From contig CM119264.1 of the NCBI GenBank assembly GCA_051294375.1, positions 28,999,930 to 29,063,929 of the forward strand: a stretch of DNA of 64,000 nt, given 5' to 3'. This DNA is from Paraspadella gotoi (taxonomy: Eukaryota > Chaetognatha). The position numbers and the translations under genes were made by a program. The notes beneath the pieces were generated by a model that saw only the letters and a list, made by a program, of their open reading frames with translations, did no database searches and had not been told where the DNA came from. Positions 32,770 through 43,964 of this stretch are shown here, piece by piece (position 1 is the first letter of the stretch; each line of letters opens with the position of its first letter).

Positions 32770-32781
32770 TTTCTTATCTTT

Positions 32782-32825
<44 letters not shown>

Positions 32826-32875
32826 ATCTTATCTTTTCTTTCTTTCTTTTCTCTTTCTTTCTTTCTTTTCTTTTC
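32770..32875. repeat. (CTTT)n array (copy B)
   Basis: Continuous here, whereas copy A has 99 N at the matching place. Confidence 0.85.
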
Positions 32876-32992
32876 AAATTACTTTCTCTTTCGCAAGGAG
32901 ATTTTGTTAGCGGATTTCCGGAATTAGATTGATGAGAGAGGGAGAGAGGGAGAGGAGATAGAGAAGAGCAGAGATGAGGACGAGGAGATGGG

Positions 32993-33023
<31 letters not shown>

Positions 33024-33579
33024 TGAGGAGAAAGAGAGAGAGAGGCGCACCCTAGGCGAATCTAGAGGTCAGACAACAAGCGCGCCAATCGTTTTCGTCA
33101 ACTTTTTTCATTCAATTTTTTTTTTCAGCCTTCGAGAATCAGAGATGGTTCTCAGTCAGATGGTTCTCTTACGGTCTTAGTTCATTGCCAGGTGTTACAG
33201 GAAAGAATATTCTGGCCACGTTGTAGAAAACGAGACACCACATTAACCCGTTCACATGATTAATTCAATTAACCAATTAACAATTAATTAAAAAAAGTTC
33301 TTGCCTTTCCGTTGGAATGTCACGCTTGTACGCCGAGCGGCGGAACGCAACGCGAGAAAGCCAAGATAATATGCGCAAGACGAAGACGACGCACGCCAGC
33401 TTTTGCCACGCTTTGCGACACGCTAGGCCTGCGCCACGGGACTGCCCGCCAACGCGCGATATGAGGATCGTTTTTCCGTCTATGAATTTGGCGAATGTAT
33501 TACTTTCCTTCTTTTTCGTTCGAGAGTGCGCCATTGTCCTGCTGTTGATGGCGTCCTCGTTGCGTCCGTTGATGATCGG

Positions 33580-34270
33580 CGGGGTGGAGGGATGTGGAAG
33601 GAGGGTGGCAGGGGGCTGTGGAAGGAGGGGGGTGTGGAAAGGAGGGGGTGGAGAGGCGGGTGTGGAAGGAGGAGGGGCTGGAAGGAGGGGAGATGTGGAA
33701 AGGAGGGGGGAGGTGAGATGTGGAAGGAAGGGGGAGGGATTGCGAAGGAAGGGTGAGGATGTGGAAGGAGGGGGGAAGGGATGTGGAAGGAGGGGGAGGG
33801 ATTGTGGAGGGAAAGGGGGGGAGGATGTGGAAGGAAGGGGAGGGATGTGGAAGGAAAAGGGGGAGGGAATGTGTAAGGGAGGGGCTTGGATGGGATGTTG
33901 GAAGGATAGGGGGGAGATGTGGAAGGAGGGGGTGGAGGGATGTGGAAGAGGGGGTGGAGGCGATGTGGGTAAGGAGGGGGTGTGGAAATAAGGGGGGGAG
34001 GGATGTGGAAGGCAGGGTGAAGGGATGTGGGAAGGAAGAGGGGAAGGATGTGGTAAGGAGGGTTGGGGAGGGGTGGGGGAGGAGGAGGGGATTGGGAAGT
34101 GGAAGGAAGGCGGGAAGGGATGTGGAAGAGGGGGAGGATGTTGGAAAGGAAGGCGGGAGGGATGTTGGAAGGAGGGGTGCTGGAAGGAGGGGGGGAGGGA
34201 TTGTGGAAGGAGGGGGTTGGAGGGTGTGGAAGGAGGAGGGGATTGTGGAAGGAGGAGGGGTGAAGAATGA
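33580..34270. repeat. G-rich minisatellite GATGTGGAAGGAGGGGG (copy B)
   Basis: About 30 imperfect 20-24-bp units. The 301-361-codon minus-strand frames (PPSFHIP-like) are read from this array. Confidence 0.85.
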
Positions 34271-34600
34271 TGATAGAAAAGTAAAGAAAAATTAAAGGGT
34301 GATAAAAAAAGGCGACGACCGGAAAAGAAAATCTCTTTTTCTCCGCGTGAACTATGAAACAAAATAATAAATAATAAACAAACAAATCAACAAAAAAAAA
34401 CTATGAGCTGTGAATACAACTTTGGTTGTTAGCACGAGTTGATACCTGATTAATTTCGTGAATCAATTCATCGCACTCACGAATGTGAAATCAAAGGAAC
34501 AAAACAAAGGACGAAATACGGGGATGCAAAAGTGCGTATATCGGGGTGACCTCTCGTCTCCCCTCGCTCTTCTCTTCTCACTCTCTTTTAATTTTTTGTG

Positions 34601-35183
34601 AGATAAGGCGCTACGGTGGGCTGAAGATGACTGTCCGTAACTTCTATATACCCCCTCTTAAGCAGCCATGGAACGGGGTACCCTGGGCTTGGAACCAGGC
34701 TTGAGGGTCACAACTGAAAGTGTCATGATTCTAGGCGGGGGAACCGTAAGGCAATGCCCGACTTACATGCCCCCCTAGATTGCTAACCCACCCTGCACTG
34801 CCCTTCCAGTGGAGGGAGGGGAGCAATCTTCAGCTAGACCGAAGGGCCTGGAATCAGAAGGTTGGAATACGGCTCGACAGGATGGGCTCACCAGTGTGGT
34901 TAAGGCGCTACGTGGTCTGAAATGACTGTCCTTTAACTTCTATAACCCCCTCTAGCAGCCATTGAACGGGTCCCTGGGCTTGGAACCAGGCTTGAGCGGT
35001 TTGCCATGCCCCAAGGCGGCTAAGCGCCGTCCTCACGCTTCCCGCCAGGGGTAGATACCCCGGTTGGGATTGAACCCGCATACCTAGTGGTCATGAGCTG
35101 ATGGCTTTACTCAATGAGCCACGGGTCACAACTGAAGTGACATGATTCTAGGCGGGTGAACCTAGGCAAGTGCCCAACTACAT
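34601..35183 (-). mobile_element. tRNA-derived SINE-like element (copy B)
   Basis: Counterpart of 22432-22998 with the same headless left unit and complete right unit. Confidence 0.75.
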
Positions 35184-35671
35184 TTCTCTTGTTTGTTCAC
35201 AACTCACAATTTGCTTCGACGGGATGTCACTCGGATATTTTTATAAAATTAGTACAACCAATATCATAATTATTCAATTCGTTTTTTAAAGTGAGTTATC
35301 TTGTCCACCATAAAACTAACTTCTCGGTAAAAAATCCAGTAAATGAACCGGAAATTAAATAAACAAAAAAAAAAAAAAAAAAACAATAGATAAGGAAAAA
35401 TTCATTTCCTGGGCCAAGCTTGCTTCCATGCTTGCTTCCAAAGCTTGCTCCACGCTCTTCGTAGTTTCTACAGTTCAAATTTCCCCTCAGCTGGCGTTTG
35501 CCACCCCTGCGACCGACAGGTTGGACTTTTAATGCGTTGCCAGTCGAGGGTGTCTTTCCCCGCATTTTTAATGATGAACATAAATTTTCGTCTAAATCAT
35601 TGATGCTTCCCGTCCTTCGCAGTTGAGGCGTAAAATCTGGAGAGGGAACAAAAAAGCGGAAAAAGAAAACG

Positions 35672-35850
35672 GCAGAGAGAGAGAGAGAGAGAGAGAGCGG
35701 AGAAAAAAAGAGAGAGAAAGAGAAAGACGGAGAGAGAGAGAGGAGAGAGAGAGAGGAGACGGGAGGAGAGAGAAAGAGACAAAGAGAACGAGTGAAGGAG
35801 AGAGAGAGAGAGATTTAAAAAAGAGAGAGTGAGAGAGGAGTAAAGAGAAG
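35672..35850. repeat. (GA)n tract (copy B)
   Basis: Counterpart of 23485-23690. Confidence 0.85.
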
Positions 35851-36041
35851 AAAGAAAAAATAAATGGGAAAACACCAAAAAAAAAAAAAGAGATAGGAAA
35901 TAGAAAAGAAAGGGAAAAAATAATGGGGATAAAATAAAGAAAAAGGAAAAAAAAGGAAAATCGGGGTGTGAAAAAAAAAATTTTGAATTAAAATGAGGAA
36001 TTTTTTTTATTGAGGGTGAAGAGAGGGGGTTGTGGGGGGGG

Positions 36042-36585
36042 CACTTGAGAAAGCCTTGTATAGAGAAGACCTCCAGGTTAAACTCCCGCTCTTCTCCGGA
36101 CCCACCAATCGCCTACAACTGAGAAAGGCTTGTATAGCAGAGACCTCCATGGTTAAACTCCCGCTCTTCTCCGGACCCACCAATCGCCTACACTGAGAAA
36201 GCTTGTATAGAGAGACCTCCAGGTTAAAACTCCTGCTCTTCTCCGGACTCACCAATCGCGCCTACACTGAGAAAGCTTGTATATAGAGAGACCTCCAGGT
36301 TAAACTCCCGCTCATTCTCCGGACCCACCAATCGCCTACACTGAGAAAGCTTGTATAAGAGAGACCTCCAGGTTAAACTCCGCTCGTTCTCCGGACCCAC
36401 CAATCGCCTACACTGAGAAAGCTTGTATAGAGAGACCTCCAGGTTAAACTCCTGCTCTTCTCCGGACCCACCAACTGCCTACAACTGAGAAAGCTTGTAT
36501 AGAGAGACCTCCAGGTTAAACTCCCGCTCTTCTCCGGACCCACCAATCGCCTACACTGAAAAAGCTTGTATAGAGAGACCTCCAG
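36042..36585. repeat. 71-bp minisatellite, 8 copies (copy B)
   Basis: Same unit and same copy number as 23878-24422, with fewer indels, so the unit length can be measured here (71 bp). Confidence 0.92.
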
Positions 36586-36609
36586 GCGGGTAAGGGGGGA
36601 GCGTTGGAT

Positions 36610-36930
36610 CTCGGAATTTCGCTGTATTTCAGTCCGCATCATGGAGTCATCCTGTCGTGTAGAGCTCAGTCTTAGCTGCGTTGTCGAGGGCAGTAATCCT
36701 GTATCGTAGAGCGGAATTATCGCTGTATTGCGCGGCGGATTTATCACTTTATCATAGTGTCCAATCACCCTGTATTGACAGAGGGTAGTAAAGGTAGTAA
36801 TGGCTTTGCACCCTGTATCGGAAGAGGCGAGTTATGCTGTATCATAGATCGCAGTAACCCTGTATTGCCAGAGTCGAGTCACCATGTATCCTAGAGCGCA
36901 GTAACCCTGTATCGGTAGAGCCATTGTTTT
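36610..36930. repeat. CTGTATCGTAGAG degenerate repeat (copy B)
   Basis: Cleaner counterpart of 24440-24775. Confidence 0.6.
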
Positions 36931-37899
36931 TCCCGACGCCCATTTGTTTTTCCTTCGTTGTTTACCGCTTTTAAGTTCTGTGGTGACGACGGAGACGAAT
37001 CGAGACACGCCCACTTTGGCGACGTCGGACACGCCCACTTTGGCGTCTTCTTCGGTAAAGAAAATGAGGGGTAAGGATGGGAAAGGTCAAGAGTTCAAGC
37101 CCTGTATCTTTGAGTTAATGGTTTCATATTCCGCGATGAAAACGGACCAGATTTATTTTTTCGCCAATTTTGCGAATTTTTAAATACGATTAGGTGCTAT
37201 ATGTAATTAAAAAAAGTGAATAAATAAAATAAAACATTAACATAAACTTTTTTAGGCGCTTCTCTTTTTGTCATTTAACATTGTCGATATTGTTAACCGA
37301 TCATGTCACAAATTAGCATTTATTCGTCTATGAATTTAAAAAATTGCCATATTCGAACGCCGTGACGTTGCTCATCCGATATTTACCCGAAGAAGAGCTT
37401 TTATTGACCTTCTATTGACCTGTTGCTGACATGTTATTGACCTGTTTTTGACCCCTTGTCATGAACAGACATTCAGAGTTTCCTTTTTCCCTTCGACCAA
37501 AACAAAGGAAAAATAGAAAATAAAAGAAAACGGGGGGAGAAAGGAAACAGGAGGTTGTCAAGAAAACAGAAAGCAAGTGAGCAAGTGTGGGATAACCTGA
37601 GAATCGTTTTCATTTCTCTGTACTTATATTTTAGTTGAGGAGTTTAAAGTGCAAGACGTTCATTTGAAGTATGGAAATGTAGTCTAGAACAATTGAAACT
37701 CGAGCAATTGAATGTGACTATGAAATGGAATCAGATGTAGACAGCAGAGAATTTGGTTTGTTGATTTTCCCAGTTTTGCTTGAATCAATTTAAAGCGATA
37801 AAGCAAATAAAAGCGAAAAAAAAGCAAAACAAAAAGAGTAAAGAGAGAGGAGAATTGAAATAACAAAGACAAAAAGTAAATATGAAATAAGGGAGGGAA

Positions 37900-37930
<31 letters not shown>

Positions 37931-38510
37931 CGAGGAGCGAGAGGAGAGGAAGATGAGAGGGAACAAGAGAGAGGAGGAGACGAGGAGGGAGTGAGGAGAC
38001 AGGAGAGAGAGAGAGTGCGTGTACGAGAGACAGAGAGACAGAGAAAGAAAGACAGAGAAAAGAGAAGGAGCAGAAGAGAGACAGAGAGAAAGAGCAGACA
38101 GAGAAAGAGAGCAGAAGAAGAGAGAGAGAGAGGAGGAGAGAGAGAGAGAGGACGACGAAAAGAAGAAAAAGAGAGAGAGGAGAGAGAGAGAGGGAGACGA
38201 GAGAGAGGGACAAAGAACAAAGAGAGATACGAAAGAAAGGAAGAGAGAGAGAGAGGAGAGGGGGGTAGAGAAAAGGGAGAGAAAGAGAGAGAGAGAGAGG
38301 CGGAGAGAAGGAGGAGAGGAGAGAGAGGAGAGAGAGGAGAGAAGACAGAGAGAAGAAAAGAGAGAGGCGGGTGTCATGTGAGGAGAGGGCAGGAGACGAG
38401 AGAATTTGAGAGAGGCGAAAAGTAGGAGACGGGATAAATGGATGGACAGAAAAAGAGGGAGATGAGAGAGAGAGATGAGACGAGAGATGAGAGAGACGAG
38501 ACGAGAGGAG
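37900..38510. repeat. Very long (GA)n tract (copy B)
   Basis: Counterpart of 25770-26380, with more GAGGAG and GACGAG interruptions. Confidence 0.9.
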
Positions 38511-38629
38511 AGACTGGAACCGTCACTGCCGCGAGAGAGGAAAAAGGGGCAAGGGGCAAAACCCCTGAGGGAACAGAACCAGGTGAGACACCATTTTTTC
38601 AGAGACGATCTTCTTCTGATGTTTCGTCG

Positions 38630-38930
38630 TTGTAGTCGTCGTCGTCATCATCATAAAAATCATCATCATCGTCGTCGTAGTCGTCGTCATCATATGTATT
38701 AATCATCATCGTCGTCATCATCATCATCGTCATCATCATCATCAGCATCATCATCATTATCATCATCATCATCTTTGTTTTTGACATTGAGGTCTCAAGT
38801 TGTTGTTTCTGTTGTTGTTGTTGTTGCTATCTGCGTCATAACTGAAGTGACCTTGTTGTTTGCTCACGTCAAGGATAATGACATCGTCGCCGTCGCCGTC
38901 GTCGTCGTCGTCGTCGTTGTGATTTCCATT
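38630..38930. repeat. (ATC/GTC)n and TTGTTG triplet repeats (copy B)
   Basis: TCATCATCG runs at 38630-38775, GTTGTTGTTG at 38805-38828 and CGTCGTCGTCG at 38888-38920. Confidence 0.85.
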
Positions 38931-39064
38931 CTCGCCATTTTTGGGCAAGAATAACAAATGTGATTCTTCTTTAGAGAGAGAGAGAGAGGAGAAGAATTAG
39001 AGAGAGAGAGAAGAGAGAGAGAGAGAGATGAGAGAGAGAAGAGAGACAGACGAGAGAGAGAGAG

Positions 39065-39103
<39 letters not shown>

Positions 39104-39524
39104 ATAGCTTTTGTTCGTGTTGCAGCCAAAAATGTTCCCGGTTTTTCAACAAACGTGGTAAATATTCGAAGTGGAAAAACGTTTATTGGACAGAATTAGT
39201 CTGCATCACTTTGTCTTTAGTTTCTCTTAGTTCGAGGTTGCGAGAATTCAATTTATTGAGCCCAAAATTATAGACAAGAGTAACACGTTTCTAAAGAAAA
39301 CTATATTACTTTGAATTAAAATCGGTGAAGGAGAGTTTCGACGACGACGGCGACGACAACTTCTCTTCAGATGATTGACAGTCTTTTTTTTTATTATTTG
39401 AGAGAGAGAGAGAGAGAGAGAGAGGAGCAGAGAGAGAAGAGCAGAGAGATTGAGAGTAGAGAGATACGAGAGAGGAAGAGAGAGAGACGGCGACTGAAAG
39501 ACTCAGTGATTCCACAAAAGAAAA

Positions 39525-39760
39525 TAAATAAAACCGACGCCGCTCTTTCGTCGTCCTCCGCCCCCCTCTCACTTCCGGCGTTCCCGGCGTTCCCGCCCCT
39601 TTGCCCCCCCGCACAGACCGGCGTCGTTTTGAAAACGGCGGCGTCGTTTCGCGCCGACGGAGCACAACAATTCGGCGCCGGAACGTTAGATGTCGCTTTT
39701 TCGCCAATTGCCCGCGCGAGAAACAAAAGGGAAAACAAAAGGCTCCCGAAGCGAAGTAAA
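39525..39760. promoter_or_regulatory. CpG-rich candidate promoter (copy B)
   Basis: Cleaner version of 27395-27625: CACTTCCGGCG near 39570, TTTCGCGCCG near 39645 and GCCAATTGCCCGCGCG near 39704. Motif content resembles CpG promoters, but no gene start was confirmed. Confidence 0.4.
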
Positions 39761-39790
39761 CAGTCGCAGGAATTAATGATATACAGGAAA

Positions 39791-40560
39791 TGTGGTTTGT
39801 GGACAGTGTGGGTATGTGTGGGTGTGTGTGGGTATGTGTGGGTAGATGTTGGTATGTGGGGAGTTGTTGGATGTGTGGAAGGAATGTGGTGAGGAAGTGT
39901 AGAGTGGATTAACTGAATTGATTAAGTGTTTCACAAAATAAGCCGAATTTCGACGTGGACACGTGACTACTCAAGTGTGAAAAGTACGTATGCACGTAGT
40001 ACATAAACTTTTTAAACATTATAAAGTCTATACACATCACAAAATTATAAACTAAAAAAAATTAGTGTTATTCGTCGTTAGTCGTACGGACATACCGATT
40101 GATCGAAAACTGACGGACAGAGTTTGCTCCGCGAGTACTCGCGAGTACTCGCGGCGCAATTTAAAAAACAGGAGAGAATGAGAATTATTTATCCTTTAAT
40201 TAAAAAAAAAACAAACAAACAAAAAACCAAAAACCACGAATTTGAAAATAAAAAATAAAATTTGGCCAAATTAAATCGTCGTCATTTCGCTTCGCAGAAG
40301 AATTTTCTCAATTTCTATCGGATTTCTTTCCTTTTTTTTTTCTTCTTTTTTAATTTTTTTTCATTAATTTTTTCTCTCCCGATTGTTAAGAATTTAAAAA
40401 AAAATTATAGCGATATTTCAATGAATTTCGATATCATATGTGAAGTTAGACAAAAAAAAAACATACAAAAATATATTTATATATATACATATATTCGATT
40501 ATTTTTTTTAAGCAAAACTAAATCTCCTTATTTTCCTTAATCGCCCCAAATTATATTAAA
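39791..40560. other. No gene; GTGTGGGTAT repeats then AT-rich DNA
   Basis: 39795-39880 repeats TGTGTGGGTATG. GCGAGTACTC occurs twice in tandem at 40131-40150. The 40262-40540 frame is Phe/Ile-rich and not convincing. Confidence 0.5.
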
Positions 40561-40574
40561 TTCGGAAATAAGTT

Positions 40575-40930
40575 AGTTTTAGGTTTAAAGAATAGGTAAG
40601 AGGTTAGGGTTTACCTAGTTGGTTAGGGATTAGGTTAAGGAATAGAGTTAGGAATTAGGATTAAGATTAGCATTTAAGGGTTAGGGTTAAGGATTAGGCG
40701 AGGTTAAGGATTAGAGTTAGGAATTAGGATTAAGAACAGCGTTTAAGGGTTGGGGTTAAGGATTAGGTGAGGTTAAGGATTAGAGTTAGGAATTAGGATT
40801 AAGATTAAGCATTTAAGGGTTAGGGTTAAGGATTAGGTGAGGTTAAGGATTAGAGTTAGGAATTAGGATTAAGATTAGCGTTTAAGGGTTGGGGTTAAGG
40901 ATTAGGCGAGGTTAAGGATTAGAGCTTTGG
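40575..40930. repeat. 69-bp TTAGGG-like minisatellite
   Basis: Units of AGGTTAAGGATTAGAGTTAG, GAATTAGGATTAAGATTAGC and GTTTAAGGGTTGGGGTTAAG plus GATTAGGTG recur every 69 bp, about 4.5 times. The TTAGGG and TTAAGG cores suggest origin from telomere-like DNA. Confidence 0.8.
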
Positions 40931-41044
40931 ATTGGTTTCATTGGTTTAGAAATAGATTTGGGTAAAATATTAGGGTTAAAGTAGAGAACAGAATTTGGGC
41001 TTTTTTTGGAAAAGAGAGTCAAACGAAATAGTCATTGGATTTAG

Positions 41045-41265
41045 TTGTTGTTGTCGCATTTTCCGTCGTCCTCATCGTCGTCGTCAACATCGTCGTCGTC
41101 GTCGTCGTTTTCGTCGTCGTCATCATTGTTTTCGTCGACGTCGTCGTCATCATCGTTTTCATCGTCGTCGTCATCATCGTTTTCGTCGTCTTCGTCGTCG
41201 TCGTCATCGTCGTCAGCGTCCTAATCGTCGTCGTCATCATCGTTTACGTCGTCATCTGTTTCTAC
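41045..41265. repeat. (GTC/ATC)n triplet array
   Basis: Interrupted TCGTCG/TCATCG repeat. Both strands stay open as poly-Val or poly-Thr. Confidence 0.9.
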
Positions 41266-41384
41266 GATAAATTTAAAAAACAAAACAAAACAAAACAAAC
41301 GCATATTTTCGCAGGAAATATTAATTTGTTTAGAAAAGTCGCTCGTCAAATGAAATTGATTTATTTTTTCTTTTCCATCGATGA

Positions 41385-41425
41385 ATGAATGAATGAATGA
41401 ACGAATGAATGAATGAATGAATGAT
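41385..41425. repeat. (ATGA)n microsatellite
   Basis: About ten ATGA units. Confidence 0.9.
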
Positions 41426-41678
41426 CATCGATACGTTTATGAGTTATGGTTCGCGGATGATCTCATGAGGAAAAAAGCAGAGCGAAGTTTGACTCAACTC
41501 CCTTAGCTACTTAAGGGTCTTCGGCGCCAGGGAATCGTCGTTGTTGTTGTCGTTGTTGTTGTTGTTGTTTAGAGGCTGCTGTTGTGTTTTTTTTTGTTCG
41601 TTATTGTTTGCACGCTCTATGAAACAATAGAGTCAATTTTTATTTACGAAAACCTCTTTTCAACTTGTAGTCTTTCGT

Positions 41679-41850
41679 GACCCGGTGGCTCATTTATTAA
41701 TACCCTCAGCTCATGACCATCAGGTACTGGGATCGTTCCCCAATGTACCTAGTACCTAGTAGTAGTGAGGACGACCGTAAACCGCCTTGAGGGCGTGGAA
41801 AATCCTTCAAGTCTGGTTCCAAGCCCAGGACCCGTTCCTTGGCTGCGAGA
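41679..41850 (+). mobile_element. Diverged, truncated SINE-like element
   Basis: GACCCGGTGGCTCATTTATT, CAGCTCATGACCATCAGGTA, GTGAGGACGACCGTAAACCG and CAAGCCCAGGACCCGTTCC match the family. The box B region is degraded (GGGATCGTTCCCC). A plus-strand frame of 139 codons starts in it and is not a convincing gene. Confidence 0.65.
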
Positions 41851-42458
41851 TAAAAGATCGAGAAAATAACCAGAAAACTTTGGCCGAACGCGTGAGGACA
41901 GATAACGTACGGTCAAAAATAAAAGTTCGGTTGAGACAAGAAAAAGACAAAATGGCTGAGGCGAGGCATAATATTTTACATGTACAGTTGATACCTAATC
42001 CTCAGCTAACATATACGAATAATGTTCGCCTAAAAGTGAACGAGCGAAACTTTTTCTTCGTTGTCACAAGTAAATTTTATCCAGCACAATTTTATCCAGC
42101 ACAATCCTTTTTGCCTCAAAAAAACAAAATAACAAACAGAAAAATAAAAACACGAAAAGAAAGAAAACTCTCCCTCCAAAATATAAAAGGAAAAAAAATG
42201 AAATAAAAATGAAATAAAAAGGAAAAAAAATGAAATAAAAAGAAAAAAAAATGAAATAAAAAGAGTTTCTAAAAAAAGTCTCTTCGTCAAGTTTGTGACG
42301 ATAAATTATTTTTTTTAAAGCTGCGTCCATTAAGACGAATTTCACGCCTTTCGATTTAAACGTGGACGAGCAGACAACAACAAAAAAGACGACGACGACG
42401 ACGACGATGACGACGAAGAGGACTTAGAGGAGAGAAAGATACACATTACACAGATAGA

Positions 42459-42468
42459 NNNNNNNNNN
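42459..42468. other. Assembly gap, 10 N
   Basis: The 17 bases ACACATTACACAGATAG occur directly on both sides, so the flanks probably overlap. Confidence 0.99.
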
Positions 42469-42548
42469 ACACATTACACAGATAGCGAGAGAGAGAGATA
42501 AGAAAATCTAGAAAGAAAAGAGAGAGAAACTGAGATACAGATAGACAG

Positions 42549-42582
<34 letters not shown>

Positions 42583-42607
42583 NNNNNNNNNNNNNNNNNN
42601 NNNNNNN
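42583..42607. other. Assembly gap, 25 N
   Basis: Lies in an (AAAG)n run. Confidence 0.99.
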
Positions 42608-42789
42608 ATAAAGGAAACAAGAAAGAAAGAAAAAAGAGTGACTACATCAAAGGCCGACATCATTGACTACGACACACCCCGCCGCCCTCCGCCCCCCACG
42701 CCCCCACGCCCCCGGGGCTTCGAGACTTCCACTGTGAGAGTCAGAGGCGACGTCTTTCGCTAACGTCGGTCGTCGTCTCGTCGTCGTCG

Positions 42790-43955
42790 CGTCGTACGTT
42801 GTCTATCATTATCTCTCTCATCAATGTACAACGTAATTTTATTTGTATATCGTCCAAGGCATAAGAGAAGCAACTTGCCGATCATTGTGTGTGCATATAT
42901 CATAAATTATTCTTCATCGTCTTCGTCAATCGTCGTCATCGTTGTCTTTGTCGTCGTCGTCTCGTAAATCGATTTTCATCATCGTAACTTCGTCTCTATC
43001 ATCGTCGTCATCCTGTTGTCATCATTATCATTGTCGTCGTCATCATCATCGTCGTCATCATCGTCGTCCTCGTAATCGTCGTTCATCGATCGTAGTCAAT
43101 CATTCTTCATCATCGTAATCGTCGTCGTCGTCGTCATCATCGTCATCATCGTCGTCATCATCGTCGTCATCTCGTCGTCCTTCGTAATCTCGTCGTCGTC
43201 CGTCTGGTCTCGGATTCGTCAGTGATGATTCGATTTTTTTTTTCCCATTAACGATTGAAGCATTCACTTTTTTCTATCAGGCAGTTCGACGGCGGGGGGG
43301 TAGTGGTTAGCGCCGCTAGCCAGTAGGTGAAGACAGGTGCTAAGCAGTCCTAAGCGGACGGGTCTGTAGCATCGAAAGGCCCCGGATAGGCATGAGCCTC
43401 TCAGTCCATCCATTGCCAATAAGTTGTCCGTCTTCCCGATCATCGTCTTTCATTGTTTCTCAAATCCATCATTTTCTTTTCTTCTTTTATTTTTTCCAAA
43501 GACGCCTACTCCGCGCCAGCCCCGCTCCTCCCTCGCGGCAGCAGCGACCCCCCCCCGCGACTCTCTCCCAACACCCCCATCACCCCTCCCAGCCAACCCT
43601 CCGTTTCTGAACACCCCACTTGCGAAAAAAGCGACGCCATTCCTTTCGTTCCATCAACATTAAACGAAATTCGTAACAAAAAACTCGGAAAAAAAAAATC
43701 TGTAAGAAGCAATAGGGCATCGAGTCCGCTTTCGATCGGTAACCAAATAGTTGATGCGATGATAACCAAATATATGCTGACGCGATGAATAACCAATAAT
43801 TGATGCGGATGATAACAAAATGACTGTTTGATGATATATCAAGATGCATTTTTTTGCGATGATAGTCATTCATTGATATGATGATAATCATTCATTTTGA
43901 TTAGATGATAGTCATTCATTGATGCGATATTAGTAATTCACTGACGCCGATGAAA
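42790..43955. repeat. Noisy first copy of a ~1.1-kb block
   Basis: Matches 43965-44940 in order: ATCTCTCTCATCAATGT, ATCGTCCAAGGCATAAG, TCG arrays, TTCCCATTAACGAT, CGGCAGC...CCCCCC, TTTCGTTCCATC, then a ~22-bp GATGCGATGATAACCAAAT array. It carries many small insertions. Confidence 0.85.
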
Positions 43956-43964
43956 TCTCCTCTC

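Larger units (their letters stand above)
27686..39790. repeat. Copy B of the head-to-tail duplicated block
   Basis: Matches 14000-27660 in order, lacking the 19960-22140 segment. Its left part (to about 35 kb) has frequent one- and two-base insertions relative to copy A; its right part is the cleaner of the two. Base substitutions are rare. Confidence 0.9.

Noticed and set aside
33277-34385. 301- and 361-codon minus-strand proline/serine-rich frames
   Set aside because: Read from the G-rich GGAAGGAGGGG minisatellite, in indel-noisy sequence.
41787-42206. 139-codon plus-strand frame
   Set aside because: Starts inside a degraded SINE-like element and ends in AAATGAAATAAAA repeats.
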